From NCBI GenBank assembly GCA_024763135.1, contig JANTGD010000004.1, positions 1 through 33,008 of the forward strand: a DNA stretch of 33,008 bases. The letters are read 5' to 3'. Position 1 is the stretch's first letter. The number at the start of each line of letters is the position of its first letter. Positions 6,346 through 13,097 of the stretch are shown piece after piece. This stretch comes from Thiotrichales bacterium. GTDB lineage: Bacteria > Pseudomonadota > Gammaproteobacteria > UWMA-0217. The notes below the pieces were generated by a model. It was given only the letters and a program-made list of their open reading frames with translations, had not been told where the DNA came from and did not search any database. A program made the translations under genes and the position numbers.

Positions 6346-7098
6346 ATGCGCAGACTGCTGGTGGTGGGGAACTGGAAGCTCAATGGAACACTATCGAGTA
6401 CCAAAGAGTTGCTTACGGGTGTGCTCGGAGGGATGAGCGAGGTGACTGCGGCTGACGTTGGGGTATGCCCACCTTATCCTTATCTATTACCTGCGGCTGA
6501 ACTTCTGCAGGGCTCAGCAGTAGCGCTGGGAGCGCAAGATGTCTGTGATCAGGATGTGGGTGCTTTTACTGGAGAAGTTTCGGCGCCTATGCTCGTGGAT
6601 GTGGGCTGTAGTCTGGTGATTGTAGGGCACTCTGAGCGGCGTAGTATTTATGGGGAGAGCGACGAGTTTACAGCAAAAAAATTTGCTGCCGCCCAGAGAA
6701 GTGGTTTGACGCCGATTCTGTGCGTCGGAGAGACACTCGATGAGCGCGAACAGGGCGTAACAGAAACAGTGGTGGCTCGTCAGCTCGATGCCGTGGTCGC
6801 GCTTGCTGGTATGGATGCTTTAGCGACGGCAGTTATCGCTTATGAACCTGTATGGGCAATAGGTACCGGTAAAACGGCATCACCTGAACAGGCGCAGGAC
6901 GTCCATGCTTTTATTCGTCAACGTCTGGCAGCATCCAATGAGGCGGTAGCGAGCAAGGTGCAGATTCTCTACGGCGGGAGTGTCAAGCCCGGTAATGCGG
7001 CGGAGCTGTTTGCAAAACCCGATATCGATGGTGGATTGATTGGCGGAGCCTCTCTGAAGGCCGAGGATTTTCTGGGAATTTGTTCCGCGGTTAAATAG
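6346..7098 (+). CDS. tpiA: Triosephosphate isomerase TpiA
   Basis: TpiA interconverts dihydroxyacetone phosphate and glyceraldehyde-3-phosphate in glycolysis and gluconeogenesis. The 250-residue TIM barrel is a usual length. Catalytic residues are visible: N9 and K11 in GNWKLNG, H95 in VGHSERR, and E167 in AYEPVWAIGTGK, which continues into the flexible loop 6. The phosphate-binding YGGSVKPGN starts at about 209, and GLIGGASL at 230-237. GAGG lies 8 nt before the ATG. secG follows by 16 nt, so tpiA-secG-tRNA-Leu are probably one transcript. Confidence 0.97.
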   Translation: MRRLLVVGNWKLNGTLSSTKELLTGVLGGMSEVTAADVGVCPPYPYLLPAAELLQGSAVALGAQDVCDQDVGAFTGEVSAPMLVDVGCSLVIVGHSERRSIYGESDEFTAKKFAAAQRSGLTPILCVGETLDEREQGVTETVVARQLDAVVALAGMDALATAVIAYEPVWAIGTGKTASPEQAQDVHAFIRQRLAASNEAVASKVQILYGGSVKPGNAAELFAKPDIDGGLIGGASLKAEDFLGICSAVK

Positions 7099-7114
7099 TC
7101 AGGATTGATAAATC

Positions 7115-7513
7115 ATGCTTTATACCATTTTAATGGTGACAGAAGTCCTGCTTTCTATTGGTTTGATTACGCTGATACTCATGCAGCATGGCAAGGGCGC
7201 AGATGCTGGTGCGGCCTTTGGCAGTGGTGCTTCCGGGACTGTTTTTGGTTCGCGAGGGGCAAGTAATTTTTTAAGCCGTACCACTGCAATACTTGCTACG
7301 CTGTTTTTTTTAAATTGTCTGGCGCTCGCATTCTTTGTTGCGAATCAACCAAAAACAAGCAGTGTCATCGATACACTTATTGAGCAAGGTGGACAGGCGC
7401 AGAAACCTGCTTCCGAGGCAGCTCCCGCGGATTTACCGGTTGAATCAGGCGGTGCCACGGAAAATTCGCCCGCTGAGAGTGGCTCAGTAGTGCCTCAGGA
7501 TATTCCTGAATAA
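7115..7513 (+). CDS. secG: Sec translocase subunit SecG
   Basis: SecG is the small, non-essential subunit of the SecYEG protein-conducting channel and supports SecA cycling. The 132-residue protein has two membrane segments (about 3-22 and 54-75) joined by the characteristic Gly/Ala-rich cytoplasmic loop MQHGKGADAGAAFGSGASG. A FLSRTTA motif precedes TM2. The tail from about 77 is hydrophilic, rich in Ala, Pro, Ser and Glu, and of low conservation, as is typical. AGGA lies upstream of the ATG with a long spacing. The gene is followed by tRNA-Leu only 5 nt after the stop. Confidence 0.95.
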   Translation: MLYTILMVTEVLLSIGLITLILMQHGKGADAGAAFGSGASGTVFGSRGASNFLSRTTAILATLFFLNCLALAFFVANQPKTSSVIDTLIEQGGQAQKPASEAAPADLPVESGGATENSPAESGSVVPQDIPE

Positions 7514-7518
7514 ATTAT

Positions 7519-7603
7519 GCCGATGTGGTGGAATTGGTAGACACGCTGTCTTGAGGGGGCAGTGGCGCAAGCCGTGCCGGTTCGACTCCGGCCATCGGCA
7601 CCA
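7519..7603 (+). tRNA. tRNA-Leu (anticodon GAG)
   Basis: The acceptor stem GCCGATG/CATCGGC, the D-arm GGAATTGGTAGACACGC, the anticodon stem CTGTC/GGCAG with loop TTGAGGG, a class II variable arm (GGC-GCAA-GCC), the T-loop TTCGACT and an encoded ACCA are all present. The anticodon GAG is at 7553-7555 and reads CUC/CUU. E. coli likewise has its GAG leucine tRNA directly after secG. No tRNA promoter is seen, so it is probably processed from the tpiA-secG transcript. Confidence 0.97.
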
Positions 7604-8332
7604 ACTGTTATTGATCGATGTCATTTAATGACTCATCAAAATTAGCTAGGGTGCGTTGTTAGGAATTGATCTTTGATCGTTCAAGGGCATGGTGAAGATC
7701 GCTGTATTTTCATTACAGCGCAGTTCCACAACAGACGGATCGAAGAGATATTTTCTATTTAGCCTGTGTTTAAATCAGGTATAGAAACACGAAATGATAG
7801 GGGAATGGCTTGCTGCCGAGTTGATCACGCAATGCTTAGGCCACAAGCATGTTCTCTGGATGGGCCATGCCCCGGGAAGAGCTTCATATAGAATTTCTTG
7901 GGATTGCGGCGTTTGTCAAATCCAAGAGTGACCAGTGAGTTAAAATTCCGATGTAGTGCGCTTGTTGTGGAAGTCAATACGCTTCCAAGATGGGTGGCGG
8001 CCGTGTTTCAAGGTATTTCGCGCTCTACGTAGCGTTTACGCTGAGAGCCTGGCGGATTTAGCTGTTTGAAGCAAAATTTTGTGAATGCCGATAAAATGAG
8101 TTTATCAGCTGAGGCAAAGTGCTCTGGTCTACTACGAACGCGGTCGATCCGGTTGTTCGTTATTTACAGATTTGCAGTCAAACAGCGCCTAATTTCAAAG
8201 GGTTCCTAGAGAAAGGAAGCCGGTACAGTAAAAGAAATTCCAATCACTGCGCATTTGATTGGAGCAGTCATAAGAAAACGATGTCGACGGAGCGGTTATC
8301 CGTTTGATCATCAATCATATCAGGACCAGAAA
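7604..8332. other. Gene-free leader region of the nuo operon (729 nt)
   Basis: No open frame here shows family resemblance; a short one at 8119-8307 is not called. Several inverted repeats are visible: CGCTGT/ACAGCG (7700-7705/7715-7720), TTTCTAT/ATAGAAA enclosing CCTG/CAGG (7752-7787), ATGCTT/AAGCAT (7832-7850), and GCTCT/AGAGC enclosing AGCG/CGCT (8022-8048). A weak promoter-like site is at 8066-8095. None is a clear terminator for the upstream tRNA. The region is probably the regulatory zone of nuo, possibly including decayed sequence. Confidence 0.5.
8066..8095 (+). promoter_or_regulatory. Weak candidate nuo promoter
   Basis: TTGAAG (4/6) at 8066-8071, an 18-nt spacer and GATAAA (4/6) at 8090-8095 predict a start near 8102 and a nuoA leader of about 230 nt. 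This is the best match I found in the 729-nt region, but it is not strong. Confidence 0.25.
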
Positions 8333-8689
8333 ATGCTAGAGCAGTACCTACCTATTCTGATCTTTCTGGCCATTGGACTGGTCATTGGTGGTGTGGCATT
8401 GGGCGCGGGCATGTTGATTGGGCCGCATCGCCCTGATCCCGCAAAAATCTCTCCCTATGAGTGTGGCTTCGAAGCCTTCGAAGACGCGCGCATGAAATTC
8501 GATGTTCGTTACTATCTCGTCGCGATACTCTTTATTATATTCGATCTCGAAATTGCTTTCCTTTTCCCTTGGGCCATCGTTTTGGACAAGATCGGTTTGT
8601 TCGGTCTGGGTGCCATGGGTGTTTTTCTTGGCATCTTGATCGTGGGGTTCATCTACGAGTGGCGCAAAGGGGCTCTGGAATGGGAATAG
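8333..8689 (+). CDS. nuoA: NADH-quinone oxidoreductase subunit A
   Basis: NuoA (ND3 homologue) is a membrane-arm subunit of complex I near the quinone-channel entrance. The 118-residue protein has three hydrophobic segments at about 6-28, 62-84 and 89-108, and the conserved loop PYECGFEAFEDARMKFDVRY between TM1 and TM2, including the cysteine that reports the active/deactive state in mitochondrial ND3. I start it at 8333 (MLEQYLP), preceded by AGGA; the frame stays open upstream to 8255, but that extension is charged and unlike the family. It is the first gene of a 14-gene operon and overlaps nuoB by 10 nt. Confidence 0.96.
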   Translation: MLEQYLPILIFLAIGLVIGGVALGAGMLIGPHRPDPAKISPYECGFEAFEDARMKFDVRYYLVAILFIIFDLEIAFLFPWAIVLDKIGLFGLGAMGVFLGILIVGFIYEWRKGALEWE

Positions 8690-9156
8690 AAGGCGTACTG
8701 GATAAGGGGTTTGTTACCACTTCTGCCGACAAGTTAATCAATTGGGCGCGTACAGGCTCTATGTGGCCGATGACTTTTGGGCTGGCATGTTGCGCTGTGG
8801 AAATGATGCATGCTGGTGCTGCCCGGTATGACTTGGACCGATTTGGCATTCTTTTTCGCCCTAGTCCACGACAATCTGATGTCATGATCGTGGCAGGTAC
8901 GTTGTGCAATAAAATGGCTCCGGCTTTACGCAAGGTCTACGACCAAATGGCTGAACCTCGCTGGGTGATTTCCATGGGCTCATGTGCCAACGGCGGCGGG
9001 TATTACCATTATTCTTATGCTGTCGTACGGGGCTGCGATCGTATTGTGCCGGTGGATGTCTATGTGCCGGGCTGTCCTCCGACTGCAGAAGCCTTGCTCT
9101 ACGGTATTATTCAGCTACAAGAAAAAATACGCCGTACGAATACGATTGCCCGCTGA
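8680..9156 (+). CDS. nuoB: NADH-quinone oxidoreductase subunit B
   Basis: NuoB (PSST) carries the terminal [4Fe-4S] cluster N2, which reduces quinone. The 158-residue protein shows the four ligands: adjacent C37-C38 (GLACCAVEM), C102 (SMGSCANGG) and C132 (VPGCPPTAEAL). The start at 8680 (MGIEGVLDKG) lies inside the end of nuoA; the longer upstream open frame reads across nuoA out of frame and is not protein-like. Tight overlap with nuoA and a 14-nt gap to nuoC fit coupled translation. Confidence 0.97.
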   Translation: MGIEGVLDKGFVTTSADKLINWARTGSMWPMTFGLACCAVEMMHAGAARYDLDRFGILFRPSPRQSDVMIVAGTLCNKMAPALRKVYDQMAEPRWVISMGSCANGGGYYHYSYAVVRGCDRIVPVDVYVPGCPPTAEALLYGIIQLQEKIRRTNTIAR

Positions 9157-9170
9157 CCCAGGCTTTGTCT

Positions 9171-9905
9171 ATGTTGAAAGAATTACAAACCCGGATTACT
9201 GATCGCTTTAAACAAGAATGCATAGCAGCGGAGATCGCGCATGCAGAGCTAACGATTGAGATTACGCCGAAGGCATTGGTGTCGGTCTGCCAAGCGTTAC
9301 GCGATGAGTTTGGCTTTGAGCAGCTGATCGATTTGTGTGGCGTGGATTATCTTACCTATGGTGAAGGAGAGTGGGAGACCGAGTCTGCCTCTGGTGAGGG
9401 GTTCAGTCGGGGTGTCCAGCCGGTCACTTCGGGGCGCTTCAGTTACTCGGATGTATCGGAGATGCCTGTAGAGCATGAGCAGCCACGGTACGCTGTGGTT
9501 TATCACTTATTATCGCTGGAACACAATCAACGTTTACGTTTGCGTGTGCGCTGTGCGGATGATGACTTTCCGGCAGTGGTGTCGTTAGTAGACGTTTGGG
9601 CGAGTGCGAACTGGTTCGAGCGCGAGGCGTTCGATTTATACGGCATCGTTTTTGAGGGGCATCCGGATTTGCGTCGGATTTTGACGGATTATGGTTTTAT
9701 TGGCCATCCTTTCAGAAAAGACTTTCCGCAAATCGGGCAGGTGGAGATGCGCTACGATCCAGAACAGAAGCGCGTGCTATATGAGCCGGTATCAGTCGAA
9801 CCCCGAGTATTGGTGCCTAAAGTTATTCGCGAAGCCCAGCAGGAAATCAAAGAAGCGCCAAGCGATGAGGTGGTGATTGTTCCGGGGGGGCGCGAAGATG
9901 CCTGA
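9171..9905 (+). CDS. nuoC: NADH-quinone oxidoreductase subunit C
   Basis: NuoC (30-kDa subunit) is a hydrophilic peripheral-arm protein that packs against NuoD. The 244-residue protein begins MLKELQTRI and carries the family signature around residues 145-170: WFEREAFDLYGIVFEGHPDL, then RRILTDYGF and GHPFRKDFP. A loop of about 35 residues follows VDYLTYGEGEW, as in many beta- and gammaproteobacterial homologues. It is separate from NuoD, unlike the NuoCD fusion of E. coli. The SD is weak. It overlaps nuoD by 8 nt. Confidence 0.96.
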   Translation: MLKELQTRITDRFKQECIAAEIAHAELTIEITPKALVSVCQALRDEFGFEQLIDLCGVDYLTYGEGEWETESASGEGFSRGVQPVTSGRFSYSDVSEMPVEHEQPRYAVVYHLLSLEHNQRLRLRVRCADDDFPAVVSLVDVWASANWFEREAFDLYGIVFEGHPDLRRILTDYGFIGHPFRKDFPQIGQVEMRYDPEQKRVLYEPVSVEPRVLVPKVIREAQQEIKEAPSDEVVIVPGGREDA

Positions 9906-11151
9906 GATTCGCAATTACACGTTGAATTTTGGTCCTCAACATCCAGCGGCGCATGGCGTGTTGCGCCTAGTTTTGGAAATGGATGGTGAAGTGGTGCAGC
10001 GAGCCGATCCACATATCGGGCTCCTGCATCGTGGGACAGAAAAACTCGTCGAGAACAAGCCATATAATCAAAGTATTGGGTATATGGATCGTCTCGATTA
10101 CGTCTCCATGATGTGCAATGAGCATGGTTATGTTCTAGCTATCGAGAAACTGCTGGGTATTGAGCCCCCGCTTCGGGCTCAATACATCCGCGTCATGTTC
10201 GATGAGATTACCCGTATTCTGAATCATCTGCTCTGGATAGGGGCGCACGCTTTTGACGTTGGCGCAATGACCATGTTTCTCTATGCCTTTCGTGAGCGGG
10301 AAGATCTCATGGATGTCTACGAGGCAGTGTCGGGTGCGAGATTGCACGCCACCTATTATCGGCCGGGAGGGGTGTATCGAGATTTACCTGATAGTATGCC
10401 GAAATATCAGCCCTCCAAGTACCATTCAAAAGCGGAAGTGGCGCGGCTCAATGCCGCTCGGGAAGGCGATATGCTCGATTTTATCGAGGATTTTACCGAA
10501 CGCTTTCCCGGCTATGTCGATGAATACGAAACCCTTTTGACCGATAATCGTATCTGGAAACAGCGTACCGTTGGAATCGGTGTTGTTAGTCCTGAACGCG
10601 CGTTACAAATGGGGTTGACCGGGCCGATGTTGCGTGGTTCTGGGGTTGCATGGGATCTGCGGAAAAAACAGCCTTACGAAGTCTACGATCAGTTGGAATT
10701 CGACATTCCAGTCGGTGTGACGGGTGACAGTTATGACCGTTATCTGGTTCGCGTGGAAGAGATGCGCCAGTCCAATCGAATTATCCAACAATGCATAACT
10801 TGGCTGCGCAATAATCCGGGGCCGGTCATGTTGGATGATCATAAGATCACGCCGCCGCCTCGCGCCAAGGTCAAGGAAGATATGGAGGCCCTGATTCATC
10901 ACTTCAAATTATTTACCGAGGGCTATGCTGTGCCAGAGGGAGAAGTCTATAGTGCGGTCGAACATCCCAAAGGTGAGTTCGGTGTCTATTTGATTTCGGA
11001 TGGTGCCAATAAGCCGTTTCGTGTGAAAGTACGGGCACCTGGATTCGCACATTTGCAGGCTTTGGACGAAATGTCTCGCGGGCATATGTTGGCGGATGTG
11101 GTAACCATTATTGGTACGCAAGACATCGTTTTCGGGGAGATTGATCGCTGA
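9898..11151 (+). CDS. nuoD: NADH-quinone oxidoreductase subunit D
   Basis: NuoD (49-kDa subunit) forms, with NuoB, the quinone-binding pocket; it descends from the large subunit of NiFe hydrogenases but lacks the metal site. The 417-residue protein has GPQHPAAHGVLRL (12-24, with H19 matching the conserved quinone-site histidine), HRGTEKL (45-51), and DRLDYVS (64-70, with Y68 matching the quinone-contacting tyrosine). The C-terminus ends in the usual DIVFGEIDR. The start at 9898 (MPEIRNYTLNFG) follows a G-rich SD within the nuoC end. The last base of its stop is the first base of the nuoE ATG. Confidence 0.97.
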   Translation: MPEIRNYTLNFGPQHPAAHGVLRLVLEMDGEVVQRADPHIGLLHRGTEKLVENKPYNQSIGYMDRLDYVSMMCNEHGYVLAIEKLLGIEPPLRAQYIRVMFDEITRILNHLLWIGAHAFDVGAMTMFLYAFREREDLMDVYEAVSGARLHATYYRPGGVYRDLPDSMPKYQPSKYHSKAEVARLNAAREGDMLDFIEDFTERFPGYVDEYETLLTDNRIWKQRTVGIGVVSPERALQMGLTGPMLRGSGVAWDLRKKQPYEVYDQLEFDIPVGVTGDSYDRYLVRVEEMRQSNRIIQQCITWLRNNPGPVMLDDHKITPPPRAKVKEDMEALIHHFKLFTEGYAVPEGEVYSAVEHPKGEFGVYLISDGANKPFRVKVRAPGFAHLQALDEMSRGHMLADVVTIIGTQDIVFGEIDR

Positions 11152-11654
11152 TGAGCATGACGCCTGAACGCAAAGCGGAACGCTTGAGCGCACATATCGT
11201 TGAAGAAATCGATCATTGGTTGGCGCGGTATCCCCAAGACCAACGTCAATCAGCAGTGCTGGGTGCCTTGCGGGCGGTCCAGCACGAACAGGGTTATTTG
11301 AGCACGGAGATGATGGATGCCGTGGCAGATTATATCGGCATGCCAGAAATTGCCGTGTATGAGGTGGCCAGTTTCTATTCTATGTTCAACCTACAACCGG
11401 TTGGGCGGCATGAAATATCGGTGTGCAACAATATTTCCTGCATGTTGAGAGGCGCTGAAGATATGATTGCGCATCTCGAAGCGCGATTGGGCATCAAGTT
11501 GGGGGAGAGCACGCCAGACGGCAAGATTTTCTTGAAAAAAGAGGAAGAATGTCTAGCTGCCTGTGCGGGGGGGCCCATGATGCAGGTTGACCATGTTTAC
11601 TATGAGAATCTTACGATTGAAAAAATCGACGAGATTCTGGATCAATTGGATTAA
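11151..11654 (+). CDS. nuoE: NADH-quinone oxidoreductase subunit E
   Basis: NuoE (24-kDa, thioredoxin-like [2Fe-2S] protein) carries cluster N1a next to the flavin in NuoF. The 167-residue protein has the four ligands C92, C97 (VCNNISC), C134 and C138 (EECLAAC). A helical N-terminal domain with ALRAVQHEQGYL (39-50) precedes the ferredoxin domain. The gene starts at the TGATG junction with nuoD and has GGGGAG as SD. nuoF follows after 3 nt. Confidence 0.97.
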   Translation: MSMTPERKAERLSAHIVEEIDHWLARYPQDQRQSAVLGALRAVQHEQGYLSTEMMDAVADYIGMPEIAVYEVASFYSMFNLQPVGRHEISVCNNISCMLRGAEDMIAHLEARLGIKLGESTPDGKIFLKKEEECLAACAGGPMMQVDHVYYENLTIEKIDEILDQLD

Positions 11655-11657
11655 TCC

Positions 11658-12935
11658 ATGGCGAATCAGGTTTGTTTTCAAACGTTACAGTTTGGTGATC
11701 AGGCGCATACGCTGGAGTCGTATCGGCAAGTTGGTGGCTATGAGGCGTGGGAACGTATTCTCAAAGAGAGTGTAAAACCGGAAGATGTAATTGCCGAAGT
11801 AAAAAAATCTAATCTGCGCGGACGTGGTGGCGCTGGATTCCCCACTGGATTGAAATGGAGTTTCATGCCCCGCTCGACTCCTGGGCAGAAGTACGTGGTC
11901 TGCAATTCGGACGAATCTGAACCTGGTACCTGCAAAGATCGGGATATTCTGAGATTTAACCCCCATGCATTGGTGGAAGGCATGGCGATCGCTGGCTATG
12001 CGATCGGTGCAACGGTTGGATACAACTACATGCGGGGTGAATTTTTGGATGAACCTTTCAGGCGATTTGAGCAAGCAGTCCAAGAAGCGTATGAAGCCGG
12101 ATACCTGGGCAAGGATATTCTTGGTAGCGGGGTGGATTTCGATCTGTTTGGTTCGCTTGGCGCAGGTGCTTATATCTGCGGCGAAGAAACCGCATTGTTG
12201 GAATCGCTGGAGGGAAAAAAGGGACAACCCCGTTTCAAACCACCGTTCCCTGCAAACTTTGGTCTTTATGGTCGCCCTACCACGATCAATAATACCGAAT
12301 CGCTGTCATCTATTCCGGTCATCATGCGTCGTGGTGGGCAATGGTTTGCCGATCTTGGAGTGGAAGGTGCTGGTGGGGAAAAGTTGTTTTCTGTATCAGG
12401 GCACGTAGAAAAACCAGGTAATTTTGAGATACCGCTGGGGACGCCTTTTGCCGATTTATTGGCTTTGGCAGGGGGTGTGTGGAAAGGCCGCAAGCTCAAG
12501 GCAGTGATACCCGGGGGGTCTTCTGTGCCTGTCGTGCCAGCAGAAATCATGCTGGAAGTGGAGATGGACTATGACTCCATTAGCAAGGTCGGTTCCTATT
12601 TGGGTTCCGGTGCGGTGATCGTCATGGATGAAACCACCGATATGGTGAAAGCCCTGCAGAGAATTTCGAGATTTTATTACTCAGAATCCTGCGGCCAATG
12701 TACGCCCTGCCGAGAAGGCACGGGTTGGATGTATCGCATGTTAACTCGCATTATCGAAGGCAAAGGGCGAGCAGAAGATTTGGACGCATTGAACGATGTG
12801 GCGCGCAAGATCGAGGGACGTACGATTTGTGCCTTAGGTGATGCGGCGGCAATGCCGGTTCGCAGTTTCCTAGAGTATTTTGGGGACGAATTTAAGTATT
12901 ACATCGAGCATGGTCGAAGCCTGGTGGCTACCTGA
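11658..12935 (+). CDS. nuoF: NADH-quinone oxidoreductase subunit F (NADH-binding)
   Basis: NuoF (51-kDa) binds NADH and FMN and carries [4Fe-4S] cluster N3, the entry point for electrons. The 425-residue protein has the nucleotide-binding LRGRGGAGFPTGLKW (53-67), the FMN-contacting CNSDESEPGTCKDR (82-95), GAGAYICGEETALLESLEG (168-186), and N3 ligands C345, C348, C351 (SCGQCTPC) and C391 (TICALGD). No clear SD is seen at ATG 11658, suggesting coupling to nuoE. It is followed by an unusual structured gap before nuoG. Confidence 0.97.
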   Translation: MANQVCFQTLQFGDQAHTLESYRQVGGYEAWERILKESVKPEDVIAEVKKSNLRGRGGAGFPTGLKWSFMPRSTPGQKYVVCNSDESEPGTCKDRDILRFNPHALVEGMAIAGYAIGATVGYNYMRGEFLDEPFRRFEQAVQEAYEAGYLGKDILGSGVDFDLFGSLGAGAYICGEETALLESLEGKKGQPRFKPPFPANFGLYGRPTTINNTESLSSIPVIMRRGGQWFADLGVEGAGGEKLFSVSGHVEKPGNFEIPLGTPFADLLALAGGVWKGRKLKAVIPGGSSVPVVPAEIMLEVEMDYDSISKVGSYLGSGAVIVMDETTDMVKALQRISRFYYSESCGQCTPCREGTGWMYRMLTRIIEGKGRAEDLDALNDVARKIEGRTICALGDAAAMPVRSFLEYFGDEFKYYIEHGRSLVAT

Positions 12936-12980
12936 GGCTCGTCCATGACTGACGTCTCGTATGTGCCCTTACCCGTTAAA

Positions 12981-13071
12981 CAGCTCGATTGAGAGTGGTC
13001 GGGGCCTCAGCAGCGTTGGCAGCCGCACGTGACGCTGCGGGACAGATTACAGCACGCAATCAATCGAGCTG
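12981..13071 (+). repeat. Large stem-loop in the nuoF-nuoG gap
   Basis: CAGCTCGATTGA (12981-12992) is a perfect 12-bp inverted match of TCAATCGAGCTG (13060-13071). Inside lies a second 7-bp stem, GCAGCGT (13010-13016) with ACGCTGC (13032-13038). No T-run follows. It is non-coding and 26 nt before the nuoG ATG. It could be a processing or stability element, an attenuator, or an inserted palindromic repeat. Confidence 0.7.
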
Positions 13072-13097
13072 CTTCGGTATAACGGAAAAACAAACCT

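Noticed and set aside
8255..8332. 26-residue N-terminal extension of NuoA
   Set aside because: Charged and unlike the family; the ATG at 8333 has an SD and gives the normal N-terminus.
8461..8679. N-terminal extension of nuoB
   Set aside because: It reads nuoA in another frame, and homologues start at the ATG at 8680.
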